Assembly (NCBI RefSeq): GCF_003339865.1
Contig: NZ_QPKV01000003.1
Coordinates: forward strand, 496,001-560,000
Length of the DNA: 64,000 bases
DNA from: Pedobacter chinensis
GTDB lineage: Bacteria; Bacteroidota; Bacteroidia; Sphingobacteriales; Sphingobacteriaceae
Direction: 5' to 3'
Each line of letters opens with the position of its first letter. The first letter of the stretch is position 1. The position numbers and the translations under genes were made by a program. Shown here piece by piece: positions 42,845-51,726 of this stretch. The notes beneath the pieces were generated by a model. It saw nothing but the letters and a program-made list of their open reading frames with translations, ran no database searches and was not told the DNA's origin.

Positions 42845-44887
42845 ATGAAATTTAAAATCACTTCAGAATATAAACCTACGGGAGATCAGCCAACGGCAAT
42901 AAAGCAACTGGTTGATGGTGTAAATGCGAATGAACATTATCAAACCCTTTTAGGTGTTACAGGATCAGGAAAAACCTTTACTGTGGCCAATGTAATTGAG
43001 CAAACTCAAAAACCAACACTCATTTTAAGCCACAACAAAACCCTTGCAGCACAGCTTTATGGAGAGTTCAAGAACTTCTTTCCTGAAAATTCTGTTAACT
43101 ATTTTGTTTCCTATTATGATTATTACCAGCCTGAAGCATTTATCGCATCAAGTAATACTTATATCGAGAAAGATTTAAGCATTAACGAAGAGATTGAGAA
43201 ACTTCGTTTGCGCACTACATCATCATTAATGAGTGGCAGGAGAGATATTATTGTGGTTTCTTCCATTTCCTGTATTTATGGTATGGGAAATCCTGAAGAT
43301 TTTTCCCGTATGGTTTTCCGTTTTGGTGTTGGCCTGAGGATTTCAAGAAATGCATTTCTACATAGTTTGGTAGAAATTTTATATTCCCGTACCACAACCG
43401 AATTTAAACGTGGAACCTTTAGGGTTAAAGGTGATACGGTTGATGTTTATCCTGCATATCTGGATCATGCTTATCGAATCTCTTTTTTTGGAGATGACAT
43501 AGAAGAACTTTCTGCTATTGATCCTGTTTCGGGGAAAACGCTGGAAAAACTGGAAGACATGGCCATTTACCCGGCCAATCTTTTCGTTACTCCAAAAGAC
43601 CGGTTCAATCAATCGATCTGGGGGATACAGGAGGAATTAGAAATCAGGAAAAACCAATTAATTGCCGACCGGCATTTGCTTGAGGCAAAACGATTGGAAG
43701 AACGAACCAATTTCGACATCGAAATGATGAAAGAATTGGGTTATTGTTCGGGTATTGAGAACTACTCCCGCTTTTTTGATGGCAGACAGCCAGGAATGCG
43801 TCCGTTCTGTTTATTAGATTATTTTCCGGATGATTACCTGATGGTCATTGATGAAAGCCATGTAACCGTTCCGCAGATCAGGGCAATGTATGGTGGTGAC
43901 AGATCCCGTAAACTTTCATTGGTAGAATATGGTTTTCGTTTGCCTGCTGCATTGGATAACAGACCACTGAATTTTAATGAATTTGAAGCTTTGGCACCGC
44001 AAACCATTTACGTAAGTGCAACGCCGGCCGAATATGAATTAGAAAAATCGGAAGGAGTGGTGGTTGAACAGGTAATCCGACCGACAGGTTTGCTGGATCC
44101 GGTAATTGAAATCCGACCAGCCATAAATCAGGTAGATGATTTGTTAGATGAAATTGATTTAACCATAAAAGAGGGTGGACGTATTTTGGTAACCACCTTA
44201 ACCAAACGCATGGCGGAGGAATTGACCAAATATTTAGATCGCCTGAATATCAAAACAAGATACATTCATTCGGAAATCAAAACATTGGAACGCGTAGAAA
44301 TTCTTCGTGGATTACGCTTAGGCGAGTTTGATGTTTTAGTCGGAATCAACTTACTCCGCGAGGGCCTGGATTTGCCGGAAGTTACCTTGGTAGCCATTCT
44401 GGATGCTGATAAGGAAGGTTTTTTACGTTCTGAAAAATCATTGATCCAAACCATTGGTCGTGCTGCCCGTAATGATCGTGGACGTGTGATTATGTATGCC
44501 GATGGAATTACCGACAGCATGGAGAAAACCATCGATGAAACCAATCGTCGTAGAGAAAAACAAATTGCCTATAACCTGGAACATGGTATCACGCCAAAAA
44601 CGGTTGGTAAATCCCGTGAAGCTATTTTAGAGCAAACCTCTGTATTGGATTTCTCTCAAAAAGCAAGTGATAATAAAGCCAGGGCGTATGTAGAAAACGC
44701 CGAAATTAGCATAGCTGCAGATCCGATTGTACAATATATGGGTAAGGCAGAGCTGCAAAAAGCCATCGACAATACCAGAAAAGATATGCAGAAAGCCGCA
44801 AAAGAAATGGATTTCTTACAAGCAGCTAAACTCCGTGATGAAATGTTTGCTTTGGAGAAAATGTATAATGAAAAATTCGCGAAGTAA
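42845..44887 (+). CDS. uvrB: Excinuclease ABC subunit UvrB
   Basis: The 680-residue protein is the damage-verifying helicase subunit of nucleotide excision repair. Walker A is GVTGSGKT with K43, the beta-hairpin region is YYDYYQPEAFIASSNTYIEKD-like (about 90), helicase motifs III-VI follow (FVSATPAEYE-type YVSATPAEYE; DVLVGINLLREGLDLPEV; QTIGRAARNDRG), and a UVR motif closes the C-terminus (LQAAKLRDEMFALE). The ATG at 42845 is preferred over an in-frame start four codons earlier, giving MKFKITSEYKPTGDQP as in homologues. Nothing is missing. Confidence 0.98.
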   Translation: MKFKITSEYKPTGDQPTAIKQLVDGVNANEHYQTLLGVTGSGKTFTVANVIEQTQKPTLILSHNKTLAAQLYGEFKNFFPENSVNYFVSYYDYYQPEAFIASSNTYIEKDLSINEEIEKLRLRTTSSLMSGRRDIIVVSSISCIYGMGNPEDFSRMVFRFGVGLRISRNAFLHSLVEILYSRTTTEFKRGTFRVKGDTVDVYPAYLDHAYRISFFGDDIEELSAIDPVSGKTLEKLEDMAIYPANLFVTPKDRFNQSIWGIQEELEIRKNQLIADRHLLEAKRLEERTNFDIEMMKELGYCSGIENYSRFFDGRQPGMRPFCLLDYFPDDYLMVIDESHVTVPQIRAMYGGDRSRKLSLVEYGFRLPAALDNRPLNFNEFEALAPQTIYVSATPAEYELEKSEGVVVEQVIRPTGLLDPVIEIRPAINQVDDLLDEIDLTIKEGGRILVTTLTKRMAEELTKYLDRLNIKTRYIHSEIKTLERVEILRGLRLGEFDVLVGINLLREGLDLPEVTLVAILDADKEGFLRSEKSLIQTIGRAARNDRGRVIMYADGITDSMEKTIDETNRRREKQIAYNLEHGITPKTVGKSREAILEQTSVLDFSQKASDNKARAYVENAEISIAADPIVQYMGKAELQKAIDNTRKDMQKAAKEMDFLQAAKLRDEMFALEKMYNEKFAK

Positions 44888-44965
44888 CGTTTTAGTTTAA
44901 AAGCATTTATTGTGGAGTTTTTGGATTAGACTTGTATCAATAAGTTATCTAAAAACAGAAACACA

Positions 44966-46258
44966 ATGAAAGCTTTTAAACTTTTGTCGCTGATCGTACT
45001 CGGCGGCATGAGCCTGAAAAGTCAGGCACAAACACAAACCAACATATCCTTGCCATTGGGAGGAAATGCCTACAGTTCATTACATCAGGATTCTGAAAGA
45101 ACACTATCTAACAGAGGAATCGTTAACTGGACAAACCCAAAAGAATATTTTACGGCTTACTTCCGCGTTTCCAAACCTGGAACAGTTGCTGTTTCTATTG
45201 ATGGAAAACCAATGGTTGAAGGTCAATCTACTTTGGCGTTCAGCATCAACAATCAATCAAAGGAAATCTCTTTTGACGAAAGCAAAACTTTTGATGGAAA
45301 AATTGGGGAATGGATCATCAAAGATACCGGCTATGTTGCTTTAACCATTAAAGGCATTAATAAAACAGGAGGTAAGTTTCCATCAATTGCAGGTTTGTTT
45401 ATAAGTGGCACTGCTCTTGAAGGTAATGTAGCGTATGTAAAAAACAATGAAGGTAACTTTTTTCATTGGGGTAGAAGAGGGCCATCGGTTCATTTGAATT
45501 TTCAACAACCTGAAAATGTAAATGCAGAATGGTATTACAATGAGGTAACAGTTCCGAAAGGCGAAGACATTTTAGGCTCTTATTTTATGGCTAACGGTTT
45601 TGGCGAAGGTTATTTTGGCATGCAGGTAAATGGTCCGAACGAAAGGCGGATTTTATTTTCTGTTTGGAGTCCTTTTAATACTGATGATCCAAAAAGCATT
45701 CCGGAATCGCATCAAATTAAAATGCTCAAAAAAGGGGAAAATGTTCATACAGGTGAATTTGGCAATGAAGGATCTGGAGGGCAAAGTTATCTTAAATACA
45801 TGTGGAAAGCAGGAAATACATATAAATTTTTGTTGCATGGGGTGCCTGCAAAAGACAGTACTACAAATTATACCGCTTATTTTTTTGCTCCCGAAACTAA
45901 TCAATGGCAATTAATCGCCAGTTTTAAACGTCCTAAAACACAAACTTATTTAAAGCGGTTCCATTCTTTTTTAGAAAATTTCTCTCCGGTTCAGGGCGAT
46001 TTATCCAGAAAGGTTTTATTTAACAACCAATGGATATGTGACGATCATGGTAACTGGATAGAATTAAAGGATGCCCGTTTCACAACAGATAATACCGGGG
46101 CAAAAGGTTATCGCATGGATTATGCAGGAGGTGTGGATAATGGAGTTTTCTACTTAAAGAATGGAGGTTTTTTTAATCAATACACTACGCCAAGAAAAAT
46201 CTTTACCAGAACATCTATGGGGAAAAAACCTGAAATTGATTTTAACAAGTTGCCTTAA
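44966..46258 (+). CDS. DUF3472 protein with N-terminal DUF5077 domain, secreted
   Basis: This 430-residue protein has a signal peptide (about 1-21, ending LKSQAQ). A beta-sandwich DUF5077-like domain follows (about 25-145), then DUF3472 (about 160-400), recognised by FHWGRRGPSVHLNF, EWYYNEVTVP and GYFGMQVNGPNERRILFSVW. Such proteins are thought to bind or act on carbohydrates, but no activity is established. It is followed after 56 nt by the YwbE gene. Confidence 0.87.
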   Translation: MKAFKLLSLIVLGGMSLKSQAQTQTNISLPLGGNAYSSLHQDSERTLSNRGIVNWTNPKEYFTAYFRVSKPGTVAVSIDGKPMVEGQSTLAFSINNQSKEISFDESKTFDGKIGEWIIKDTGYVALTIKGINKTGGKFPSIAGLFISGTALEGNVAYVKNNEGNFFHWGRRGPSVHLNFQQPENVNAEWYYNEVTVPKGEDILGSYFMANGFGEGYFGMQVNGPNERRILFSVWSPFNTDDPKSIPESHQIKMLKKGENVHTGEFGNEGSGGQSYLKYMWKAGNTYKFLLHGVPAKDSTTNYTAYFFAPETNQWQLIASFKRPKTQTYLKRFHSFLENFSPVQGDLSRKVLFNNQWICDDHGNWIELKDARFTTDNTGAKGYRMDYAGGVDNGVFYLKNGGFFNQYTTPRKIFTRTSMGKKPEIDFNKLP

Positions 46259-46314
46259 TATTCAAAGGAATTATGGAATTTTGAGGCTTTGATCATCAAT
46301 AGTATAACAGCACA

Positions 46315-46509
46315 ATGAAAGGGCAAAACAGAAAAGACATTTATCCGGGTTTAGAGGTAGGAATTATTTTAAAGAAAGATCAGCGATCGGGAAACATCAC
46401 TTATGGTGTGGTTAAAGATTTGCTGACATCTTCTGCGTTTCATTCCCGTGGGATAAAAGTCAGGCTCGAAGATGGTCAGGTTGGCCGCGTAGCTGAAATT
46501 ATTGATTGA
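46315..46509 (+). CDS. YwbE family protein
   Basis: This 64-residue protein matches the YwbE family along its length: R-x-DIYPGLEVGIILKKDQRSG, then YGVVKDLLTSSAFHSRGIKVRL and GQVGRVAEI. It is a small cytosolic beta-barrel-like protein of unknown function. Its stop TGA shares one base with the next ATG (TGATG), so translation is coupled to the plug-like gene. Confidence 0.93.
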   Translation: MKGQNRKDIYPGLEVGIILKKDQRSGNITYGVVKDLLTSSAFHSRGIKVRLEDGQVGRVAEIID

Positions 46510-47039
46510 TGATAAAACTCAAAATTCTTTTTTTTCTGATGGCCGGGTTTACCATGAGTACCTTTGCTCAGACTTCGGCTGCTGGCCAGGTTTCTGATTC
46601 AACATCGAAACCAATCATTCGTATTTGTGGTCCTTCGAGATCATCAATAATATCAAAGCCTCCATTATATGTGATTAATGGAATGAAAACTTTAAACCAT
46701 CAAAGTTTAGCTACTCTTAATATTAAGGATGTAGAAAAAATAGAAGTTATTAAAGCGGAAAAGGCAATCGCCATCTATGACACAGCTGCTGCAAATGGTG
46801 CTATTTTAATTGAGGTAAAAGGAAAATATAAACCGGTTTCACTGGAGAAAATATTACAAAAAAACAAAATAAGTAAGGGGGATTACAATTTGCCAATATT
46901 TCTAAATGATGACAGACTGCTTAACCGGGAGAACCTGTTCTTAATAAATGATCGTATTTCTTCGGTAAAACTAATGAATAAAGCCACAGATAAGATTAAG
47001 GAGGAAAGGTATATTCTTATCCTGATCAAACCAGAATGA
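46509..47039 (+). CDS. Secreted TonB-plug-like protein without barrel
   Basis: The 176-residue protein has a signal peptide (about 1-20, ending STFAQ). Its centre, PPLYVINGMKTLNHQ and then DVEKIEVIKAEKAIAIYD-AANGAILIEVK, is the plug-domain pattern of SusC/TonB-dependent receptors, but no beta-barrel follows. The last ~60 residues (LPIFLNDDRLLNRENLF) are unfamiliar and look like a second degenerate plug-like repeat. The ATG overlaps the YwbE stop. The role is unknown, perhaps a periplasmic binding module. Confidence 0.78.
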   Translation: MIKLKILFFLMAGFTMSTFAQTSAAGQVSDSTSKPIIRICGPSRSSIISKPPLYVINGMKTLNHQSLATLNIKDVEKIEVIKAEKAIAIYDTAAANGAILIEVKGKYKPVSLEKILQKNKISKGDYNLPIFLNDDRLLNRENLFLINDRISSVKLMNKATDKIKEERYILILIKPE

Positions 47040-47114
47040 CTATCTTTACGTTAGTATTTGTAATCAAATTGCAATTAAAGGCTAAAAAAGTAACAAAATA
47101 AATTTTGGGACGTC

Positions 47115-47122
47115 TATATTTG
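47115..47122 (+). promoter_or_regulatory. -7 promoter element of the DUF4834 gene
   Basis: TATATTTG, an exact TAnnTTTG match, lies 19 nt before the ATG at 47142. Confidence 0.5.
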
Positions 47123-47141
47123 TAATAACAGTAATTAAAGA

Positions 47142-47390
47142 ATGACATTAATTAAATTCATATTCATAGCAATATTAGTACTTTGGATCATTAGAATGTT
47201 GATTCGGTTAATATTGCCTATGCTTTTCAATAATCTGGCCAGCAAAATGCAACAGCAGGCAGGCGGGCAACAACAGCAAAGACGATCAAAGCCTGAAGGT
47301 TCTATTTCTATAGATTATATGCCTCCGAAACCTGATCAAAGTAAAACGGATAAACTCGGCGATTTCGTAGATTACGAAGAAGTTAAATAG
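47142..47390 (+). CDS. DUF4834 family small membrane protein
   Basis: The 82-residue protein has one N-terminal transmembrane helix (about 4-28), a Gln-rich stretch (about 37-47) and an acidic C-terminus ending DKLGDFVDYEEVK, as in the DUF4834 family of Bacteroidota. Function is unknown. It has its own -7 box and a strong terminator, so it is monocistronic. Confidence 0.88.
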   Translation: MTLIKFIFIAILVLWIIRMLIRLILPMLFNNLASKMQQQAGGQQQQRRSKPEGSISIDYMPPKPDQSKTDKLGDFVDYEEVK

Positions 47391-47395
47391 TTTCA

Positions 47396-47424
47396 AGCCC
47401 TGGCCAAAAGCCAGGGCTCTTTAT
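47396..47424 (+). terminator. Rho-independent terminator of the DUF4834 gene
   Basis: The perfect 8-bp stem GCCCTGGC/GCCAGGGC with a 5-nt loop is followed by TCTTTATTT, just after the stop codon. Confidence 0.88.
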
Positions 47425-47518
47425 TTGCTTGCTAACCTGTAAAAAGAAGCTGTCAGATAAATTTTTATGCTGTTCGTTATTAAATGTTAATTCAGGGTAA
47501 TAACAATTAGATAATAAA

Positions 47519-47965
47519 CTATTCTGCCACTCCTTTAATAATCCTGTTTCTTTCCAGAAGCAGATTTTTCATGTAACTTTTAAGAAATAATCTCTCCACA
47601 ATTAAACCAGTTAATCCAAACGGTGTTTCGAACTCAAAAACATCGGTCATTTCTGTACTTGTGCCAATAGTTTTGAATATGTGCTGATGATGAAGTTTCT
47701 TAAATGGGCCGCTCATCATTTCATCAACAAAGTAATAAGGCTTATCCAGTTTTGTGACTTTACTAGTCATTGTAAAATTGATTCCAAAATGCCTTGCTTT
47801 CCAGGTTACTGTTTCGTTGATGTCAATTAAGCCAGATGTTGTTCCAGAGATGGCCTCTTCTTTTGACGACCGCATGGATTGCACATGAAGATCAATACTT
47901 CTGGCAAGATCAAAACACCTTTCAATTGGAGCATTGATTAATGTTTTTAAAGTTATAGTTGGCAT
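47519..47965 (-). CDS. SRPBCC (START-like) family protein
   Basis: The 148-residue protein is a helix-grip ligand-binding domain. It begins ITLKTLINAPIERCFDLARSIDLH and carries VTWKARHFGINFTMTSKVTKLDKP and FVDEMMSGPFKKLHHQHIF, typical of the cell-division-inhibitor-like SRPBCC group usually found beside TIGR01777 epimerases. It is 132 nt downstream of such an epimerase gene and probably in the same regulatory group. The ligand is unknown. Confidence 0.88.
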   Translation of the reverse strand: MPTITLKTLINAPIERCFDLARSIDLHVQSMRSSKEEAISGTTSGLIDINETVTWKARHFGINFTMTSKVTKLDKPYYFVDEMMSGPFKKLHHQHIFKTIGTSTEMTDVFEFETPFGLTGLIVERLFLKSYMKNLLLERNRIIKGVAE

Positions 47966-48097
47966 TGTGATGAATGTGTAAAGTCTAAAATTATATCTTC
48001 ATTGCGAACTGAAGAAAGGTTTTTGCATTTTCCCCAGACCTCAAATCCACGTCTCTTGCCATTGCTTTTCAAAACTTTAAAAGCTGATGCTTTTCCT

Positions 48098-49024
48098 TTA
48101 AATCCTTAAACTTACAATATCATGAACAGCCTCCTCAATTTTTCCATATTGAAATTGAAATTCATTATTTAATAAAACGGTTGGCTTAACCCATCGGCTC
48201 TTTAAAATTAATTCGGTTTCAGTACCAATAATTCTTGCTCCAATAGCTAAAAGCCAGGCTGGAGCAGGTAAGCCAAAAGGTATTCCATAAGCTTTTCTTA
48301 TGGTTTGCATTAAAATCGTATTCGTAACAGCATTTGGCGAAGTGCAGTTTACCACACCTTCAATAGCAGAATTCTTTAACAACCATGCTATACTGTGAAT
48401 CGCATCTTGCTCATGCACCCAATTCACATATTGATTGCCATTACCCTGTTTACCTCCCAAACCGAATTTGACTAGATTTAGCAATCTCGGAAAAGCGCCA
48501 TCAGTTCTTCCTAATACTATTCCCATCCGCAAAGCAATTTTTCTGGTTTTAGGCGTTTCACTTTCAAAAAAACTCTTTTCCCAGGCTTTGCAAACATCAA
48601 TTGAAAAACCGTAACCAATTTCTCCGGTATATTCATCTTGTGGCCGGTCTTCAGCATGGCGGTAAATGGTGGCTGATGTAATATTAATCCAGAGTTTTGG
48701 AGGAGTTTCTATTGCGCTGATTACTTTTCCAAGTAAACGTGTAGGAATTACTCTGGAGTTTATAATTTCTTCCTGATTTTTCCTGGTGTATCTGCAGTTT
48801 ACGTTTTTACCACAAAGATTAATCAGTAAATCGGTATTTTCAAGTGCTTTAATCCAGGAACCAGCAGTTTTTCCATCCCATAAAATAGTCTTGATATTTC
48901 CTTTTTCAGCTTGAGGTTTCCGTGCTAAAATAATCACTTCTTCAGCTAAATCGCTGAAATGTTTGGCCAGTAACCCGCCTAAATATCCATTTCCTCCAGC
49001 CAGAACAATTTTTCTGTAACTCAT
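48098..49024 (-). CDS. TIGR01777 family NAD-dependent epimerase/dehydratase-like protein
   Basis: This 308-residue SDR-type protein starts with the dinucleotide loop KIVLAGGNGYLGGLLAKHF. The ATG at 49024 is chosen so that this loop is at the N-terminus, since the longer frame overlaps the upstream gene. Family marks are INLCGKNVNCRYT, INITSATIYRHAED and the FGLPAPAWLLAIGARIIG segment of the C-terminal DUF1731-like region. It follows the DCC-family gene by 5 nt. In other bacteria such proteins cluster with SRPBCC proteins and photolyase genes; no photolyase is present here. Confidence 0.92.
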   Translation of the reverse strand: MSYRKIVLAGGNGYLGGLLAKHFSDLAEEVIILARKPQAEKGNIKTILWDGKTAGSWIKALENTDLLINLCGKNVNCRYTRKNQEEIINSRVIPTRLLGKVISAIETPPKLWINITSATIYRHAEDRPQDEYTGEIGYGFSIDVCKAWEKSFFESETPKTRKIALRMGIVLGRTDGAFPRLLNLVKFGLGGKQGNGNQYVNWVHEQDAIHSIAWLLKNSAIEGVVNCTSPNAVTNTILMQTIRKAYGIPFGLPAPAWLLAIGARIIGTETELILKSRWVKPTVLLNNEFQFQYGKIEEAVHDIVSLRI

Positions 49025-49029
49025 GATTT

Positions 49030-49845
49030 CTATATTATGAAGATTAATCCCAAAATAATTAAGCGATACAATAGCCAAGTAATGCTCATCGTCCAGCTTA
49101 ACTTTAAAATTCTGCTCCTGCGAATGTGCTCTAAAAACATTAACCCGGCAACCAGTAAAAAATAGAGGATAAAAAAGATGGAGTTTATTTCAAAATACCC
49201 GGAAATTGCCATTACGGGTAACAATAACAGCGCTCCGGCCAAAGAAATGGTCATCATGTTGCCCAGATATTCCCATAACTTTTCCCTTTTGTAAAAGAAA
49301 ATAATGATTCCCTGGAAAAACATTTGTCCGCCACAAATAAAGTATTCCCGGTACTTCCCTCCAGGTGGAACGAAATCAATTAACAAATGAGCGTAGGTTG
49401 TGAGTATATATGCTGTAACTAACCAGCTGAATAATAAATAGGCTATTCGGTATTGGATTTTAAAGTCAGGTTGAAATGTACCAGATTTGGCCGTCGCAGG
49501 AATAATCACTTTGCGGTTGTAAGAAATGAAAGCATAAACATGGCCCATTAAATAAACAAGTGGTTTAAATTCAAACAGTGGCTTGAATAAGGGAATCGAA
49601 TTTCCAATAATTTTAAAAAGACTTTGTATTCCATAAGTTACTTCGCCATTTTCAGTATTGACCAGTGCAATTTCATTAGCGGCTCTTTGGTGATCAACAA
49701 GCAGACAAATATTTTGTGGCATATTTTGATAAGATTCTCGTCCGTTTGCAGGCAACATTCCGGTTTTAACAAATGCTTTGGTATAAACATAACACATCGG
49801 GCATTCATCGTCGAATAGAATCACATGATTTTTAAGTGTTCTCAT
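49030..49845 (-). CDS. DCC-family thiol-oxidoreductase-like membrane protein
   Basis: The 271-residue protein begins with the DCC motif ILFDDECPMC (C15 and C18), the redox-type CxxC of the DUF393 family. The C-terminal half holds about five transmembrane helices (from about 130 to the end). This fusion of a DCC domain to a membrane domain is typical of Bacteroidota. It lies between the GbsR-type regulator and the TIGR01777 gene, and an inverted repeat like that before the regulator gene lies at 49861-49886, just upstream. Confidence 0.83.
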   Translation of the reverse strand: MRTLKNHVILFDDECPMCYVYTKAFVKTGMLPANGRESYQNMPQNICLLVDHQRAANEIALVNTENGEVTYGIQSLFKIIGNSIPLFKPLFEFKPLVYLMGHVYAFISYNRKVIIPATAKSGTFQPDFKIQYRIAYLLFSWLVTAYILTTYAHLLIDFVPPGGKYREYFICGGQMFFQGIIIFFYKREKLWEYLGNMMTISLAGALLLLPVMAISGYFEINSIFFILYFLLVAGLMFLEHIRRSRILKLSWTMSITWLLYRLIILGLIFII

Positions 49846-49860
49846 CTTATTTTAATTTTA

Positions 49861-49886
49861 AAACTTTCAGTAAAAAATGAAAGCTA
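49861..49886. promoter_or_regulatory. Predicted regulator operator, copy 2
   Basis: AAACTTTCA-N8-TGAAAGCTA lies 16-41 nt before the DCC-family gene start. Core and spacing match the site at 50463-50490 before the regulator's own gene. Confidence 0.65.
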
Positions 49887-49934
49887 TATTTAAAAAATAA
49901 AGCCGGTTAAGGCTTTGTTGATTTCTTTTACCTG

Positions 49935-50441
49935 CTATTTAAATGCCTTTAAAACTGATCCCCAAAACCAGCTTTCCTCTGCTTTAAGCATGGTTTCCAG
50001 CGTTTTGTCTACATTACCTGCCAGCTTATTAATATCCTTTACCGATTTTTTGAAAGTTTTAAATGCCGGGTCTTTTTCATCACCACTTACAGCAGAAAGC
50101 TCGTTTAGTACTTTCAAAACAGGTTCCAGCTCTCTTTTTTTACGTTCTTTAGCTACCTGACGGGCAATGTTCCAAACATCTTTATCAGCAAAAAAATACT
50201 CTTTTCTTTCGCCTGCTTTATGCTGTTTCTCAATTAATCCCCAGCCAATCAAATCCCGAAGTGTCATGTTCGCATTGCCCCTCGAAATACTCAGCTCTTC
50301 CATTATTTCTTCAGTCGTTAATGCATCCGGAGAAATTAATAACAAGGCATGAACCTGTGCCATGGTGCGGTTAATGCCCCATTCAGAACCTAATTTGCCC
50401 CAGGCTTCAATAAATTTAAGTTTCGCAGCCGCTAATTCCAT
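49935..50441 (-). CDS. GbsR/MarR family transcriptional regulator
   Basis: The 168-residue protein belongs to the GbsR group of MarR-like regulators. It has the N-terminal KFIEAWGKLGSEWGINRTMAQVHALLLISP, a winged helix (about 40-90, TTEEIMEELSISRGNANMTLRDL), and a helical dimerisation C-terminus. The ATG at 50441 is chosen over a TTG two codons upstream. An inverted repeat overlaps its promoter, which suggests autorepression, and a second copy precedes the next gene in the set. The inducer is unknown. Confidence 0.92.
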   Translation of the reverse strand: MELAAAKLKFIEAWGKLGSEWGINRTMAQVHALLLISPDALTTEEIMEELSISRGNANMTLRDLIGWGLIEKQHKAGERKEYFFADKDVWNIARQVAKERKKRELEPVLKVLNELSAVSGDEKDPAFKTFKKSVKDINKLAGNVDKTLETMLKAEESWFWGSVLKAFK

Positions 50442-50444
50442 AAA

Positions 50445-50474
50445 CAAATATAATGATAATATTAAACTTTCAAT
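50445..50474 (-). promoter_or_regulatory. Promoter of the GbsR-type gene, predicted leaderless
   Basis: On the minus strand ATTG (50474-50471), an 18-nt spacer and TATATTTG (50452-50445) match the Bacteroidota promoter. The ATG begins 4 nt after the -7 box. Confidence 0.65.
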
Positions 50475-50490
50475 AATTTTTGAAAGTTTA
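50463..50490. promoter_or_regulatory. Predicted regulator operator, copy 1
   Basis: TAAACTTTCA-N8-TGAAAGTTTA is a perfect 10-nt inverted repeat that covers the -33 box of the regulator gene. Position and symmetry fit an autorepressor site. Confidence 0.72.
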
Positions 50491-50508
50491 TTTTTTTATA
50501 TCAAAATC

Positions 50509-51597
50509 TTATTTATTACTTCTCTGGATATCGTTAATCAACCACTGTATATTCCTGTTTTTCTGATTTAGATTTGATAGCAACTCCTCATGTGTGGAAT
50601 CAAAATAGACTGATAACCTTAAAACCGGAAGCGCTAACCGAGGTTCGAACATGGTTCCTGGTGCAAACCCGGGTTCATTGTTTTTAGCCCGGTCCCGATC
50701 AAACTTGACTGTTGTATTAACATATTCCTCGTGTTGTTTTTCTCCTTTGATATAAGGGATCAGCCATTCTACAGATTTTTTGATTGAAGAACCACTTGCA
50801 GAAGCATAAGTGTAAAAATTCTCTCCTTTCGCTCTGTTTATGATGATCGCTAATCTCAACATGGGCTCCAAATCATAGATGTGATAATGCATGGCATCAC
50901 GTTCCTTAAAATCAAGGCTTGTTCCATCGGCATATAAATTAATGTTAATATGGCTCTTTAGGTTTTCAATGGTCCAGTCGATCAGTTCCTTATGATTTAA
51001 TACATAACCAATTTCTCCAACAACCTTTAACCGGTGGGCATTCCAGTTATTGATCGCGGTTGCCCTCCCGGCTTTCATTCGCTTACTGTTGATTTCTGCC
51101 CAAGCAGTTTCCAGTAACCATTGATCAATTAATTTCTTTGTATCAGCAGGAATATGATTTTTAATCAGATCGTAAGCTTCTACAGCCTTATCAAGGTTGG
51201 TATCATCAATAGGATCACCATTAGGATGATTTTTTTCTGCCCAGGCTTTCAAAAATGAAATGCTTTTGTTCAGGTATCTTTTATCTTCTGTTAAGCGATA
51301 TTGCAAAGCCAGTGAAAACATTTTATTCATATCTGCTAAAGCAAATTGAGTTTTCTCTTTTTTTGGATTTCCTTTTAAAAGCCCTTCTGTACGAATGGTA
51401 TCAATCGGATTTGGTTCTTCGTCAAGATATTTTAATGTAAATTGATTAAAGTTCGAATACAGTGTTTTTACTTCTTCATCAGTTTTGATCTTGCTTTTTA
51501 ATTTGTCAATTTCATTTGGATTTAAGCTCACTATTTGAGCAAAAGAAATAAAATATAGCAAGGACACGAATGATGTAATCATAAACTTTCTCATCAT
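50509..51597 (-). CDS. Alginate lyase family protein, secreted
   Basis: This 362-residue protein has a signal peptide (about 1-20, ending FISFAQ) and an alpha-helical toroid of the alginate-lyase (PL5-like) superfamily. Typical segments are ALQYRLTEDKRYLNKSISFLKAW, the AINNWNAHRLKVVGEIGY region (about 180-200) with likely catalytic N and H, and FKERDAMHYHIYDLEPML (about 228-245). Single such genes often encode polyuronate lyases, but substrate cannot be assigned. The regulator gene lies 61 nt downstream, from which it seems independent, and a -7 box lies 31 nt upstream. Confidence 0.85.
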   Translation of the reverse strand: MMRKFMITSFVSLLYFISFAQIVSLNPNEIDKLKSKIKTDEEVKTLYSNFNQFTLKYLDEEPNPIDTIRTEGLLKGNPKKEKTQFALADMNKMFSLALQYRLTEDKRYLNKSISFLKAWAEKNHPNGDPIDDTNLDKAVEAYDLIKNHIPADTKKLIDQWLLETAWAEINSKRMKAGRATAINNWNAHRLKVVGEIGYVLNHKELIDWTIENLKSHININLYADGTSLDFKERDAMHYHIYDLEPMLRLAIIINRAKGENFYTYASASGSSIKKSVEWLIPYIKGEKQHEEYVNTTVKFDRDRAKNNEPGFAPGTMFEPRLALPVLRLSVYFDSTHEELLSNLNQKNRNIQWLINDIQRSNK

Positions 51598-51628
51598 AAA
51601 TAAGTTGAATTTTGGGATTTAGTTAATA

Positions 51629-51636
51629 CAAATCTA
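51629..51636 (-). promoter_or_regulatory. -7 promoter element of the alginate-lyase-like gene
   Basis: The minus strand reads TAGATTTG, an exact TAnnTTTG match 31 nt before the start codon. Confidence 0.45.
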
Positions 51637-51690
51637 ATTTTTTATTCTGCTCACATTTAATTTATTCCTTTTTTATACCGCTCAATTTTT

Positions 51691-51698
51691 TATTTTTG
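51691..51698 (+). promoter_or_regulatory. -7 promoter element of the YfhO-like gene
   Basis: TATTTTTG matches TAnnTTTG and lies 28 nt before the ATG at 51727, back to back with the opposing promoter at 51629. Confidence 0.45.
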
Positions 51699-51726
51699 AC
51701 ATTCGTTTAAACTTAAACAAACCTTA

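Noticed and set aside
47998..48070. Possible REP element near the SRPBCC gene
   Set aside because: Only a short CATTGCGAAC-like piece is present and no matching second arm was found.
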